Made by a program: the position numbers and the translations under genes. Positions 8,074-16,956 of a DNA stretch of 64,000 nt are shown piece after piece. Origin of the DNA: CAYMCO01 sp964388955 (GTDB taxonomy: Bacteria > Chloroflexota > Anaerolineae > Anaerolineales > E44-bin32); the NCBI GenBank assembly GCA_964388955.1, contig CAYMCO010000009.1:1-64000 (forward strand). The letters run 5' to 3'. Under the pieces are notes generated by a model. The model did not search any database, was not told the DNA's origin, and was given only the letters and a program-made list of their open reading frames with translations. Position 1 is the first letter of the stretch. The number at the start of each line of letters is the position of its first letter.

Positions 8074-9558
8074 ATGTCTGGTGCACGTGTCCCATCGAAA
8101 GGTGGGCGATATGCATTGAGAGCCGCATTCACGGGCAAGAGAATCCGGGACGGTTCGCTGGCCGCCTCCCTGATCCTCACGGGTTTTCTGCTTGGCGCAT
8201 GCGGGGCGACCGGGGGTAATCAGAACTCTCTCGGGACGGCTGCCGCGGAGACAATCGTGGCGCAGATGACCCAGATGGCCCGGATGACTTCCGTGGCGGG
8301 GACACTGGCGCCCATCCCGGTGACCGGCGCCACGGAAACACCAGTGGCCACAGCGATGCCGACTGAAACGCCGCTTCCCACAGCCACGCCCTTGCCTTCG
8401 AATACGCCGGTCCCCACTGCCCCTGCCTGCCAGGATGAGGCCGCCTTCGTCAGAGATGTCAGCGTACCCCCGTATTCCGATTTCAAGCCCGGGGCGGAGA
8501 TCAAGAAAGTGTGGCGCATCAAGAACGACGGGAGCTGCACGTGGGGCGCAGATTATGCGCTGGTCTTTTCGGAGGGAGACCAGATGGATGGCCCTGACCG
8601 CCAACCATTCCCTGAGAGTGTGGCGCCGGGAGGGACGGTGGATCTGGAGGTGAAGCTGAAAGCCCCTTCGCAAACGGGAATCTACGTTGGCGAATGGCTG
8701 CTGAGCGGCGAGGCGGGAGGCGCGTTCGGCTTGGGCAGCAAAGGCCAGACGCCCCTGGTGGTTTCCATCGTCGTCGGTCCCAATGACATGACGGCTCCCG
8801 GCGGTTGGCAGGGCGAATACTTCGGAAATGCGAACTTGAACGGCGCCCCGGGGCTAAAACGCAGGGATGCAGTCATTGACTTCAAGTGGCTTCGCGGCGC
8901 TCCCGCTCCCGGCCTGCCGGACAACCGCTTCTCCGTGCGCTGGACTGGTTCGCCGGAGTTCAAGCGGGGCAGCTACCATTTCAGGGTCAAAGCGGACGAT
9001 GGCGTGCGTCTCTGGGTGGATGACATACTGTTGATCGACTCTTGGGAGAGGAGCGATATCCGCTGGGAGGGGGCGACGGTCGCCCTGGCGGCCGGGGCGC
9101 ACAAGGTGAAACTGGAATACATGGATCAATTGGGCACGGCGCGGGTCTACCTGGACTGGGAACGCGTGGAGAATCCGGAGTTCACGGATTGGAAGGGCCG
9201 GTACTACGGCAACAGCCAACTCAAAGGCGATCCTGTCCTCATCCGGAATGACGCATCCATCGATTTCGACTGGGGCAAGCATTCGCCAGCGGTTGGTGTC
9301 CCCCAGAATGACTTTTCAGTGCGTTGGACCCGCACAGTGGATTTTGCAGCAGGTACCTATCTTTTCAAGGCGCAGGCGAACGGCGGGATTCGGGTCGCGG
9401 TGGATGGCGATTTGGTGATCGACGAATGGCATCCGAGCGACGGGAGCACGGTGTATGAGCAATCCGTCGATCTCTCCGGTTCGCATGACTTGGCGGTCGA
9501 ATACTTCAATCGCGGCAAGCGCTCGTCGGCCAAATTCTGGTGGGAGCCCGCTCCCTAG
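8074..9558 (+). CDS. Lipoprotein with NBR1-Ig-like domain and two PA14 domains
   Basis: The 494-residue protein has a lipoprotein signal peptide with lipobox LLGAC (lipidated Cys43). A Thr/Pro linker (ETPLPTATPLPS-type, about residues 88-122) is followed by an NBR1-Ig-like domain (about 125-235, with VWRIKNDGSCTWG). Two PA14 domains follow (about 240-370 and 372-494), each with a YFGN or YYGN start and a DDGVRLWVD- or NGGIRVAVD-type core. PA14 modules often bind carbohydrates, so the protein probably sits on the outer face of the membrane and binds glycans or other surface ligands. GGGGAGGT at 8062-8069 supports the ATG at 8074 over an upstream in-frame start. A strong 12-bp hairpin follows the stop. 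Confidence 0.85.
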   Translation: MSGARVPSKGGRYALRAAFTGKRIRDGSLAASLILTGFLLGACGATGGNQNSLGTAAAETIVAQMTQMARMTSVAGTLAPIPVTGATETPVATAMPTETPLPTATPLPSNTPVPTAPACQDEAAFVRDVSVPPYSDFKPGAEIKKVWRIKNDGSCTWGADYALVFSEGDQMDGPDRQPFPESVAPGGTVDLEVKLKAPSQTGIYVGEWLLSGEAGGAFGLGSKGQTPLVVSIVVGPNDMTAPGGWQGEYFGNANLNGAPGLKRRDAVIDFKWLRGAPAPGLPDNRFSVRWTGSPEFKRGSYHFRVKADDGVRLWVDDILLIDSWERSDIRWEGATVALAAGAHKVKLEYMDQLGTARVYLDWERVENPEFTDWKGRYYGNSQLKGDPVLIRNDASIDFDWGKHSPAVGVPQNDFSVRWTRTVDFAAGTYLFKAQANGGIRVAVDGDLVIDEWHPSDGSTVYEQSVDLSGSHDLAVEYFNRGKRSSAKFWWEPAP

Positions 9559-9592
9559 CCGCTGAGACGAGTCGATCCCGGTCTGGTAGCCG

Positions 9593-9623
9593 CCGCCCGG
9601 GCGCGAAATGGGCGCCCGGGCGG
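9593..9623 (+). terminator. Strong hairpin after the PA14 lipoprotein gene
   Basis: CCGCCCGGGCGC at 9593-9604 pairs perfectly with GCGCCCGGGCGG at 9612-9623 over a 7-base loop, starting 35 bases after the stop. Only a weak T tract follows (TTAGCTT), so it may terminate poorly or protect the 3' end. Confidence 0.6.
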
Positions 9624-10070
9624 TTAGCTTAACCTCGACGGCTCACTGTGCAGCAGGGGCCGCACGCACCGGGTGTGCTGCAACTCGGGGGACGAGGCCC
9701 TCCGGTGTGCGCACGGAGCAGATGCCATCCGGTTCGATGCCTGGGGATGGACACACGCCTCTGTTCCAGCCTGCCCGGATCGCCCTGCGCGGTGGGCTTG
9801 TGGGGTGGGGGGCGAACAGGCGCCGGCGGCAGGGTAGGCGATGACCCAGACGTCGGGTCTGCGCGGCCGGGACGTGCGGAGATCGCATTATGGCGAAGGG
9901 CCGGTGAGGCTTTCATCTTCAAATGCGCTTGCCCCCTGAAACGGAACCCACCCCATGCGTCCGCGCCATTTCTCATCCGTGGCATTCGCGTGTATGATCG
10001 GCACTGAGTCTGGGGTGCGATAGACTGCGCCGCAGAGGGAAGCGTGTCTCTCAACCAGCAGGAGGGCATC
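9624..10070. other. Intergenic region with shared box and promoter
   Basis: No gene is supported. An imperfect inverted repeat (GCACGCACCGG against CCGGTGTGCGC) spans about 9660-9715. The 17-bp box and its TATGAT lie near the 3' end and are listed separately. Confidence 0.4.
9931..9998 (+). promoter_or_regulatory. Conserved 17-bp box copy 2 and extended -10 TGTATGAT
   Basis: GCCCCCTGAAACGGAAC at 9931-9947 differs by one base from 6675-6691. TATGAT at 9993-9998, preceded by TG, lies at the same 62-base offset as in copy 1. No good -35 is seen, consistent with an activator-dependent or extended -10 promoter for the gene at 10071. Confidence 0.45.
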
Positions 10071-10994
10071 ATGGACTACGGTGAGGTGCTATCCCAGGCT
10101 TGGCGGATCACCTGGCGGAACAAGGCGCTCTGGGTGCTGGGAGTGCTGGCGGGCTGCAGCGCCAGCGGTCGCGGCGGTGGCGGATCTCAAGCCAGCAGCA
10201 GCTTTCGAGGCTATGACTTCGGAGGTCAAGGGGCTCCTGAGATCGAGCGGTTCATCAACAGCATCCCGCTGGAAACCTGGATCGCGGTGGCCATCGGTGT
10301 CCTGCTGCTCATCCTGAGCCTGAGCCTGCTCTTCTTGGTGCTGGGCGTCTTGGGACAATCGGGTCTGATCGCGGCCTTCGCCCAGGAGGATGGGGGCCAG
10401 CCGGTCACCCTTGGAGAGGCGTTCCGGTTGGGGAGCCGGTACTTCTGGCGGCTGCTGGGGGTTCGTGTGGTCGTCTGGGCGGCGGGGGTGATCGTGGCGA
10501 TTGGCGTTATCAGCGTCGTGCTCCTTTCTCTCGGCATCGCCCTAATCTGCCTGCTCCCGCTGCTGTGCCTGCTGTTGCCGGCCAGCTTCCTGGTGGACGG
10601 GTATGTGATGCTCACAATGGTCGCCGCGGTGCAGGAGAATCTAGGCGTGCTGGAGGCTTTCGGGCGCGCCTGGGAGGTCATCCGCGAGAATCTGGGCCCC
10701 GTGATTGTGATGGCGTTGATCTTGATCCTGGGGGGCGCCATCGTCAGCGTGATGATCAGCGCGCCATTTCTCGCGGTGCTGATTCCGGCCGGGGCGGGCT
10801 TGCTCGTGGGTGAAGGATGGTCGGTGGTGACGGGTTTGGTGGCCAGCGGTGTCTTGCTGCTGATCGGCATCCCGATATTGATCTTGCTCTCCGCCGTACT
10901 CACCACATTCACCACAGGCGCCTGGACGATCACCTACCGACGGCTGACCGGCGTGCAGCAGGGCGCAGTGATAATCGCCGAGGAGACGGCTTGA
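10071..10994 (+). CDS. Polytopic membrane protein of unknown function
   Basis: The 307-residue protein begins with an amphipathic DYGEVLSQAWRITWRNKALWVLG segment typical of the family that includes the GDPD membrane domain-like and DUF7847-type proteins. A Gly/Ser-rich soluble loop (about residues 42-60) is followed by five or six long hydrophobic stretches (about 76-100, 130-165, 168-190, 212-235, 240-262 and 268-292). No catalytic motif is visible. GGAGGG at 10061-10066 fixes the ATG at 10071. The gene is monocistronic and shares an upstream box with the SDR gene, so the two may be co-regulated. Function unknown. Confidence 0.72.
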   Translation: MDYGEVLSQAWRITWRNKALWVLGVLAGCSASGRGGGGSQASSSFRGYDFGGQGAPEIERFINSIPLETWIAVAIGVLLLILSLSLLFLVLGVLGQSGLIAAFAQEDGGQPVTLGEAFRLGSRYFWRLLGVRVVVWAAGVIVAIGVISVVLLSLGIALICLLPLLCLLLPASFLVDGYVMLTMVAAVQENLGVLEAFGRAWEVIRENLGPVIVMALILILGGAIVSVMISAPFLAVLIPAGAGLLVGEGWSVVTGLVASGVLLLIGIPILILLSAVLTTFTTGAWTITYRRLTGVQQGAVIIAEETA

Positions 10995-11461
10995 GCGCGG
11001 TGTGGGGGAATGGTGAGAGACGGCAGGGCTGCTGGCTGATATATTGCGCATAGTCATCAATATGCGAAAGCCCGGAGGGATGGCTGCGAACTTTGGGGGC
11101 TGGATGGGGGGAGGGGTTAAAAGAGTGGGAGCAGAGATGCGGGGGTTTCTCTGCTCCTGGCTCCTTGGAACCTCGTTTCTCCGGCTTCGGAGAGATTGCC
11201 GATCACATACAAAGTGGTTCGATAATCCATCCTTTCAAGAGCAAACGGTTCCACTTGGAAACTGTGAGCATAGGTTACCGGATTGGCTGCCCCCGAGGCA
11301 ATATAACGCAAGTACTAGGTTGCGGATAGCCATCGAATCCACTAGTTGAGGGGGTTCGAGACGGGTGGTCATGGGACGATCAGGGCGAGGCCGGCTTGCC
11401 CCGCCCTGATCGTCCTTCCGCCGCGCCCGCGTTTCCGACCGGTGTCGGGCGCGGCCACCGA
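10995..11461. other. Convergent spacer with two hairpins
   Basis: No gene is supported. GGAGCAGAG at 11128-11136 pairs with CTCTGCTCC at 11149-11157. A 14-bp perfect hairpin lies at 11374-11415 and is listed separately. Confidence 0.5.
11374..11415 (-). terminator. 14-bp perfect hairpin after the secreted PKD protein gene
   Basis: GGACGATCAGGGCG (11374-11387) pairs perfectly with CGCCCTGATCGTCC (11402-11415) over a 14-base loop. It begins 46 bases past the stop of the minus-strand gene at 11462. There is no T run on either strand, so it may stabilise the transcript or act as a terminator without a U tract. Confidence 0.5.
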
Positions 11462-13930
11462 TCACGGTGTCACGGTGAAGCCGCTGCCCAGCACGGCTGT
11501 GGAACCGTCGGGGTTGGTCACCCGCACGTCCCATATCCGATCCCGCGGCGGCCCCCCGGCTTTGGCGGTGACCGTCGCATACACGGTGGCGCCGTCACCG
11601 CTCACGGAGGTGACAGTCGCTGAAGGCGCCGGACCGGATCCTTTTTCAAAGGAGACGACGGCGCCAGGCTGGAAGCCCGCGCCGGTGATGGTCACATCAG
11701 CGCTCGAGCCGGCCGCCATCGTGTTGGGATCTATGCCGGTGACGGCCAGCGGCGCGACCTGGCTTACGGTTACCTGCTGGCTGGTCGAACCGGTCTTGCC
11801 ACCGTCGTCCGTCACTGTCAGGGTCACGAGGTATGTTGACGCCGCGTCGAAGCTGTGGCTGGGGGTGAGTCCACTCCCCGTGTTCCCGTCCCCAAAATCC
11901 CATTCGTAGCTGACGATCGAGCCATCGGGGTCGAAGGAACCGGCGGCGTCGAAGTCGCAGGCCAGGCCCGTGCACGTGTAGGTGAAGCTGGCGACGGGTG
12001 GGTCGTTCACGTTGTCCACCGTGACGGCGATGCTGTCGGTGGATGTCTGCCCGGCAGTGTCCGTCGCAGTGGCGGATACTGTGTGGCTGCCGTCGCCTAC
12101 GGTTCCCGATTCCCAGCTCGCTGACCAGCCGTCCGAGCCGTCGCTATCCACGGCGAGGCTGCTGCCATCGACCAAGAACTCAACCTGGCCCACCCCTTTG
12201 TCGTCGCTGGCGTCGGCGGTGATCGGAACGGAGCCGGAGACTGTAGCGCCGTCATTGGGGGCAGTGATGGTCACCGAGGGCGGGTTGTCGACCGTCCCGC
12301 CGCAGTCGCTCAGCCGGAAAGATCCGATCCGTGTGTGCCAGGGGGCCGATCCCACCGAGGCGTAGTACTCCTGCGTGTACCAGAAGGTGCAGTCGTCCGT
12401 CGGGTCGACGGACAGCATGGAGTAGTCGCCCCAGCGGCCGGAGGAGTGGGTCTGGTAGCCGCTCCCAGCGACGATCGTGCCCTCGCCCTGTGTCATCTGG
12501 CCGGATGGATCGCCGTCCAGGCGGCCGGTGAAGCGGACGGAGGGATAAGTGTTTGTGCCGGAGACGCTGTAGCCCAGCGCAATGTCGCCGGCGCCGTTCA
12601 TCGCCGCGCTGCCCATCCAGCGGTGGTCGCCGTCCGGGGCGAAGGTACCCTGCTGCTGAATGCCCCATCCGCTCCCGTCATCTCGCAATTCATACCAGCG
12701 GATCCCGGCATGGTCCCCGCCGACGTCCACCGTGTGGTTCACGACCAGAGACTGGTGATCGCCGAAGTTGCGGTACTGCAGCCGGTACATCAGACGGTCG
12801 CTGATGGCGTCCACATTTGTCCCGCCGGGCTGCGGGATGCAGTTGCGGGAGTAGCCGCACATGTTCGCGTCGAAGTTGGCGGTTGTGATGGCTCTGTCGA
12901 AGGTGAAGGTCGAGCTGGTGGGGTTGTTCCAGTCCACGTGAAAATTCCAGATCTGGAGCTGATCCTGTGACGTGTAGCCCCAGGCGTTGTCGTCCACCTG
13001 TGCAAAGGGATTCGGCGCGCCGGCCGGCGGGGCGGGCCCGTCGAGATCCGCAGGCAGCATGCCGCCCAGATTGGGATCGGTGTTGTACAGGTCGAAGTAC
13101 ACCATGCGCGCCGTGCCCCCGTTGAGCATTTGATCCCGCTCGAATGCCGCCACCCCCTCGCCCGCCCAACTGCAGCGCACCGGGTTGCATTTGAACTGGT
13201 TGACGGACATGTAGTAGCCGTCCGGCCACACTCCGAACTTGGGATAGTCGTTCAGGTTGGTGTCGCTGATGGTGAACTCGTAGCGATACCAGGCGCCGGT
13301 GGGATCCGGCGTCTGCGAAACCGCGATGCACTGATAGAAGGGGCCCCGCGGGAAATTGGGCAGTGCGAACTGGCTCATCAGCCAGCGGTCCGCCATGGCA
13401 TCATACAGCACCACCGGGTCGCCGTCGTTGGTGGATTCGCACGGCCCGCCGAACCCCTGCCAAAGGGTGTTGTTCGATACCGGTCCCTCGAGGAGAGCGC
13501 CACTTCGATCCCAGATGGCGAAGGATAGATTGACCATCTGGACGTAGTGGTCCGGCCCGATGGCGCCCACCGGGTCGGGGGGCAGCACGGCGTTCACGTT
13601 GCCCACGCCTTCGAAATCGGAACCGGTTGACGGGGCGCTCGCGCCGGGCAAGGAGGCCTGCACGACGGGGTCGGGCGCTGCGCTGCCCCCGCTTCCCGCC
13701 CGGTTCGGGAGGCGCTTGAAAGGCCGCTGGAAAATCTGGCCCAACACAGCGGGCATGGGCGGGATCTGGGGCATGTCGCGTAGCGGCCCTGTCGCGTCGG
13801 AGCGGGTGGCGTAGCGCACCACGGGAGGCGGACCGCCTGCGGCGGAAACATCGAAAGCGCTGAGCAGGGCGCCCAGCATCATTACGGATAGAACGGGGAT
13901 AGCGGATAGGCGCAGGAACTTGCGGGTCAT
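11462..13930 (-). CDS. Large secreted protein with Big, PKD and IPT/TIG domains
   Basis: The 822-residue protein has a Sec signal peptide (MTRKFLRL, hydrophobic core, cleavage near VSAAG). The body at about residues 85-550 is rich in aromatic and Gly residues, with NLSFAIWDRSG, DPVVLYDAMADRW, DYPKFGVWPDGYY and WYTQEYY. It looks like a beta-propeller, but no enzyme motif was found. The C-terminus carries a bacterial Ig-like domain (about 555-645), a PKD domain (about 648-730, YEWDFGDGNTGSG) and an IPT/TIG domain (about 733-820). It is probably an extracellular adhesion or polymer-binding protein. AGGAGA lies seven bases before the ATG. It is monocistronic, with a 14-bp hairpin downstream. Confidence 0.8.
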   Translation of the reverse strand: MTRKFLRLSAIPVLSVMMLGALLSAFDVSAAGGPPPVVRYATRSDATGPLRDMPQIPPMPAVLGQIFQRPFKRLPNRAGSGGSAAPDPVVQASLPGASAPSTGSDFEGVGNVNAVLPPDPVGAIGPDHYVQMVNLSFAIWDRSGALLEGPVSNNTLWQGFGGPCESTNDGDPVVLYDAMADRWLMSQFALPNFPRGPFYQCIAVSQTPDPTGAWYRYEFTISDTNLNDYPKFGVWPDGYYMSVNQFKCNPVRCSWAGEGVAAFERDQMLNGGTARMVYFDLYNTDPNLGGMLPADLDGPAPPAGAPNPFAQVDDNAWGYTSQDQLQIWNFHVDWNNPTSSTFTFDRAITTANFDANMCGYSRNCIPQPGGTNVDAISDRLMYRLQYRNFGDHQSLVVNHTVDVGGDHAGIRWYELRDDGSGWGIQQQGTFAPDGDHRWMGSAAMNGAGDIALGYSVSGTNTYPSVRFTGRLDGDPSGQMTQGEGTIVAGSGYQTHSSGRWGDYSMLSVDPTDDCTFWYTQEYYASVGSAPWHTRIGSFRLSDCGGTVDNPPSVTITAPNDGATVSGSVPITADASDDKGVGQVEFLVDGSSLAVDSDGSDGWSASWESGTVGDGSHTVSATATDTAGQTSTDSIAVTVDNVNDPPVASFTYTCTGLACDFDAAGSFDPDGSIVSYEWDFGDGNTGSGLTPSHSFDAASTYLVTLTVTDDGGKTGSTSQQVTVSQVAPLAVTGIDPNTMAAGSSADVTITGAGFQPGAVVSFEKGSGPAPSATVTSVSGDGATVYATVTAKAGGPPRDRIWDVRVTNPDGSTAVLGSGFTVTP

Positions 13931-14341
13931 GGCGTGTCTCCTAGAGTCGATTGTGTGTCAGGTATGCTCGGGCATGGACCGCCCGCGCGCGGCGTATATG
14001 CGTGCACGGGCCTCGAACTGGGGTCTATATGCCGTTCGGAGGGGGGATATTTGAGAATGCTGATCCCATTACGTTCATATTGTACATGGTAAACGAGAAT
14101 CAGGCACCTGTGTTACGCGGACGAAGGTTTCCTTTTCTTCGGGGGAGGCGGGCAGGCCGGTGGAGTAGGGGCAGGGGGGCAGGGGTGAATGAGGCGGGTT
14201 GAAGGTCCCAGGTTGAACGTTCACACGTTCTGACGTTCGAGGGCCCGAACCCTCGATGCATCTCTCGCCTTCCCCGCCCCTGATCCCAACCCCCGGCCAC
14301 ACCTCAATGCGGAAAGCGCACCGCGCATCGCGCAGCGCGCA
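13931..14341. other. Intergenic region upstream of the PKD protein gene
   Basis: No gene is seen. ATTGTA at 14079-14084 reads as TACAAT on the minus strand directly after TG and could be the -10 for the PKD gene, without a clear -35. A GGTTGAAGGTCCCAGGTTGAA phrase near 14198-14220 resembles one at 59238-59250. Confidence 0.35.
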
Positions 14342-15100
14342 CTATCGCTCACCCGGGGAAGCCTCGGGCATCTCCTTTGGGATGGACAGCACCCCCGGCC
14401 TACTCGGCCGGATGCGCAGGTTGATCATCTCCACAAAGAACGAGAATGCCATGGCGAAGTAGATGTAGCCCTTCGGGATGTGGAATTCCAGCCCCTCCGC
14501 CACCAGAGAAACCCCGATGAGCAGCAGAAAGCTCAGGGCGAGCACTTTCAGCGTCGGATTTCTGTGGATGAAGTCGCTGATGGACTTGGACGAGAACATC
14601 ATGATCCCCACGGCAACCACGATGGCGGCCACCATGACTCCCAACTGCTTCGCCATACCGATGGCGGTGATGACTGAATCCAGCGAGAATACGATGTCCA
14701 GCAGCATGATCTGGACGATCACGCCGCTCAAAGTGGCCGGGGAGGCTGATCTGTGCTCCTCCTCCAGCCCCTGCAACTTGTCATGAATCTCAGAGGTGCT
14801 CTTTGCCAGCAGGAAGAGGCCGCCGATGATCAGGATGATGTCCCGGCCCGAGATTTCCTGCCCCAACACCAGGAACAGCGGTGCGGTGAGGCGGATCAGC
14901 CAGGCAATGGAGAAGAGCAGCGCGATACGGCTGAGCATCGCGGCGGCCAACCCCGAGATGCGAGCCCGATCCTGCTGGCCGGCGGGTAGCTTGCCCGCCA
15001 ATATCGAGATGAAGATGATGTTGTCGATCCCCAGCACAATCTCGAGCGCCGTCAGGGTCAGCAGTGCGATCCAGGTTTCTGGGTCGGTGAACCATTGCAT
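14342..15100 (-). CDS. TerC family integral membrane protein
   Basis: The 252-residue protein has seven or so membrane segments and the TerC hallmark of paired acidic motifs. These are EIVLGIDNIIFISI near residue 20 and DIVFSLDSVITAIGM near residue 130, whose Asp and Glu residues are thought to bind metal. Related proteins export Mn2+ or support metallation of exported proteins; the classic name refers to tellurium resistance. A GGGGAAACCGGGA stretch precedes the ATG. It lies 12 bases after the PEBP lipoprotein gene on the same strand, so the two form an operon. Confidence 0.9.
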   Translation of the reverse strand: MQWFTDPETWIALLTLTALEIVLGIDNIIFISILAGKLPAGQQDRARISGLAAAMLSRIALLFSIAWLIRLTAPLFLVLGQEISGRDIILIIGGLFLLAKSTSEIHDKLQGLEEEHRSASPATLSGVIVQIMLLDIVFSLDSVITAIGMAKQLGVMVAAIVVAVGIMMFSSKSISDFIHRNPTLKVLALSFLLLIGVSLVAEGLEFHIPKGYIYFAMAFSFFVEMINLRIRPSRPGVLSIPKEMPEASPGER

Positions 15101-15112
15101 TCCCGGTTTCCC

Positions 15113-15841
15113 CTATCTGGCGTATGTCCCGATGATCTCGGCCCGGCCCAACACATGGCCTTCCATCGCCTCCTGAAGCCCCGCCTTGGATGCCCCGGCG
15201 GAGAGCCCCAGCGCCGTGTCCAGCGCGTACAGCTTGAAGAAGTAGCGGTGGATGCCGGATGGCGGGCATGGGCCCGTATAGCCTAGGCGACCGGCGCTGT
15301 TCGCTCCTTGCCGGCCGCCTCCCGGCAGATCATCCTTCGTTGGGATTCCCGCGGGCAGGGTGTGCCGGTCCGGCGGCAGGTCATACAGCACCCAATGCAC
15401 CCAGGTCCCGCCTGGAGCGTCGGGATCGTCCGCGATCATGGCGAAGGAGACGGTTCCCGCCGGCGCCGCCCTCCACTCGAGCGGCGGCGAGATGTTCTCG
15501 CCCTCGCAACTGAATTGGGCGGGAATCGGCTCGCCAGGGGCGAAGGCAGGGCTGCCGATAGCGAATGGCGATCCGCTTTCGGGCGAGGGCGACGGCTCAC
15601 CTTCCGCTGACGAAACCGTCGATTCCGAGGTGCCGCCCGAGGGCGCCGCCTGGCGTGTGGATATCCCGGTCGGCCTGGGCCCGTCTTGCCCCGACGAGGC
15701 CCCGCCATCCCCTCCCACGCGGCAGCTGCTCAAAGCCGGCACAACGGCGATCAGCAGCACAACCACCCGGCCGAGGGATGACCCTCCCAGTGCGCCCAAG
15801 GGCGTGCCGGCATTGGATCCCTGTTCTCCGGAGTTCTTCAT
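15113..15841 (-). CDS. YbhB/YbcL-type PEBP lipoprotein
   Basis: The 242-residue protein has a lipoprotein signal with lipobox ALSSC (Cys40). A Ser/Pro-rich linker (about residues 42-95) leads to a phosphatidylethanolamine-binding protein domain. Conserved PEBP motifs are DDPDAPGGTWVHWVLYD and GYTGPCPPSGIHRYFFKLYALD. Bacterial members are small periplasmic or surface proteins with an anion-binding pocket and uncertain ligand. It is first in an operon with terC. Lipidation would use the Lgt encoded at 46081. Confidence 0.88.
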   Translation of the reverse strand: MKNSGEQGSNAGTPLGALGGSSLGRVVVLLIAVVPALSSCRVGGDGGASSGQDGPRPTGISTRQAAPSGGTSESTVSSAEGEPSPSPESGSPFAIGSPAFAPGEPIPAQFSCEGENISPPLEWRAAPAGTVSFAMIADDPDAPGGTWVHWVLYDLPPDRHTLPAGIPTKDDLPGGGRQGANSAGRLGYTGPCPPSGIHRYFFKLYALDTALGLSAGASKAGLQEAMEGHVLGRAEIIGTYAR

Positions 15842-16075
15842 GGTCGCCTATGACTATAAGCGATCGGGATTGGATGTCAAGGTGGGTGAAGGTGTCTTTC
15901 GACTCCCGCAGCAATGAGCCCCTTTGAGACAGGGGATCAACGATCGCCGCGGTTCCGGCCTGGGTCGATGGATACGTTGGGGGGCGGGCGGAGGGCAAGC
16001 GGCCGGGAATGGTTCGGACCTCAAACAAGGCTGCCGCGACGTAGGAATCCCCCGATGGGGGGACCATGGGACGGA

Positions 16076-16103
16076 TTGCACGGAGGATTCACTGTGGTAT
16101 AAA
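16076..16103 (+). promoter_or_regulatory. Promoter of the response regulator gene
   Basis: TTGCAC at 16076-16081 and TATAAA at 16098-16103 are 16 bases apart, and the -10 is extended (TGGTATAAA). This gives a leader of about 25 bases. Confidence 0.65.
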
Positions 16104-16133
16104 CTACCTTGGCCGTTGAGAATCGGAGGGCGC

Positions 16134-16520
16134 ATGCAGGCCAGACCCCAGCGCGTCGTTTGCATCGAGGACGAGCCCGAAATCATTGAGTTGGTATCCA
16201 TGATCCTGGGCGCTGAGGGCTTTGAAATCATCGGCGCAACCGGCGGAGCGGAAGGGGTCGCTCTGGTCCGTAGCGAGAGGCCCGATCTGGTTCTGCTGGA
16301 TCTCATGATGCCGGGCATGGACGGTTGGGCGGTTTATCAAAGCATCAAGTCGGACCCGGGGCTGCGGCACATCCCGGTCATTGTTCTGACTGCCAAGGCA
16401 CAGTCGATTGACAAGGTGCTCGGCCTCTACATCGCGAAAGTCGAGGACTATGTCACCAAGCCTTTCGCCCCAGATGATCTGCTCGAGAGCGTGCACAAGG
16501 TGTTGAATTCGCACGCGTAG
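16134..16520 (+). CDS. Stand-alone response regulator receiver protein
   Basis: The 128-residue protein is a single receiver domain. It has the acidic pair in VVCIEDEPEI, the phospho-acceptor Asp in LLDLMMPGMDGW, the switch Thr in VIVLTAK and the conserved Lys in YVTKPF. There is no output domain, so it would signal by protein-protein contact. CGGAGGG at 16124-16130 sets the start; the frame is open further upstream but runs through the promoter. It ends at a clear rho-independent terminator, so it is a single-gene unit. No histidine kinase is adjacent. Confidence 0.92.
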   Translation: MQARPQRVVCIEDEPEIIELVSMILGAEGFEIIGATGGAEGVALVRSERPDLVLLDLMMPGMDGWAVYQSIKSDPGLRHIPVIVLTAKAQSIDKVLGLYIAKVEDYVTKPFAPDDLLESVHKVLNSHA

Positions 16521-16543
16521 AAGGGGCTTGCCGGGGATCGGGA

Positions 16544-16568
16544 GGGCGGCGGATGTCGCCCTTTTTTT
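16544..16568 (+). terminator. Rho-independent terminator of the response regulator gene
   Basis: GGGCG (16544-16548) pairs with CGCCC (16557-16561) and is followed directly by seven T residues (16562-16568). It starts 24 bases after the stop. Confidence 0.75.
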
Positions 16569-16584
16569 GACTCGAGGAATGCGG

Positions 16585-16956
16585 ATGGCCAGATTTGTCG
16601 AAGTCTTCAATGCGAGCCGGTCGCGGCTCGTGCTGGATCAGGTGCGATGGTGCGAATCTATGCTCTGCCGCTCCGTAGGGCTGATGTTCCGGCGATCGCT
16701 TGGGAACCATAGCGGGCTGCTGCTCGTCCAGCGAGCGCGCGACGCTGTATCGGCTGGGATTCACATGATGTTCGTCTTCTTCCCGCTCGGGGTGCTCTGG
16801 CTTGAACAAGATGGGAAGGTGGTAGACTCTGTGCTGGCCAAACCGTGGCGGGTCTATGTGCCCAAAGAGCGGGCGTACTACATCCTCGAAGGGCCCCCAA
16901 GGATACTGGATGATGTCTCGGTGGGCGAGGTGCTTGAAATCCGTACTCCTCCGTAG
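16585..16956 (+). CDS. DUF192 family protein
   Basis: The 123-residue protein matches the DUF192 fold by order and by motifs: SMLCRSVGLMFRRSL near residues 30-43, GIHMMFVFFPLGVLWL in the middle and AKPWRVYVPKERAYYILE. Members are small beta proteins of unknown role, often secreted, but no signal peptide is visible here. The ATG at 16585 is chosen over 16579 because GAGG at 16574 gives proper spacing. Its 3' end overlaps the start region of the LysM-M23 peptidase gene, suggesting coupled translation. Confidence 0.85.
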   Translation: MARFVEVFNASRSRLVLDQVRWCESMLCRSVGLMFRRSLGNHSGLLLVQRARDAVSAGIHMMFVFFPLGVLWLEQDGKVVDSVLAKPWRVYVPKERAYYILEGPPRILDDVSVGEVLEIRTPP

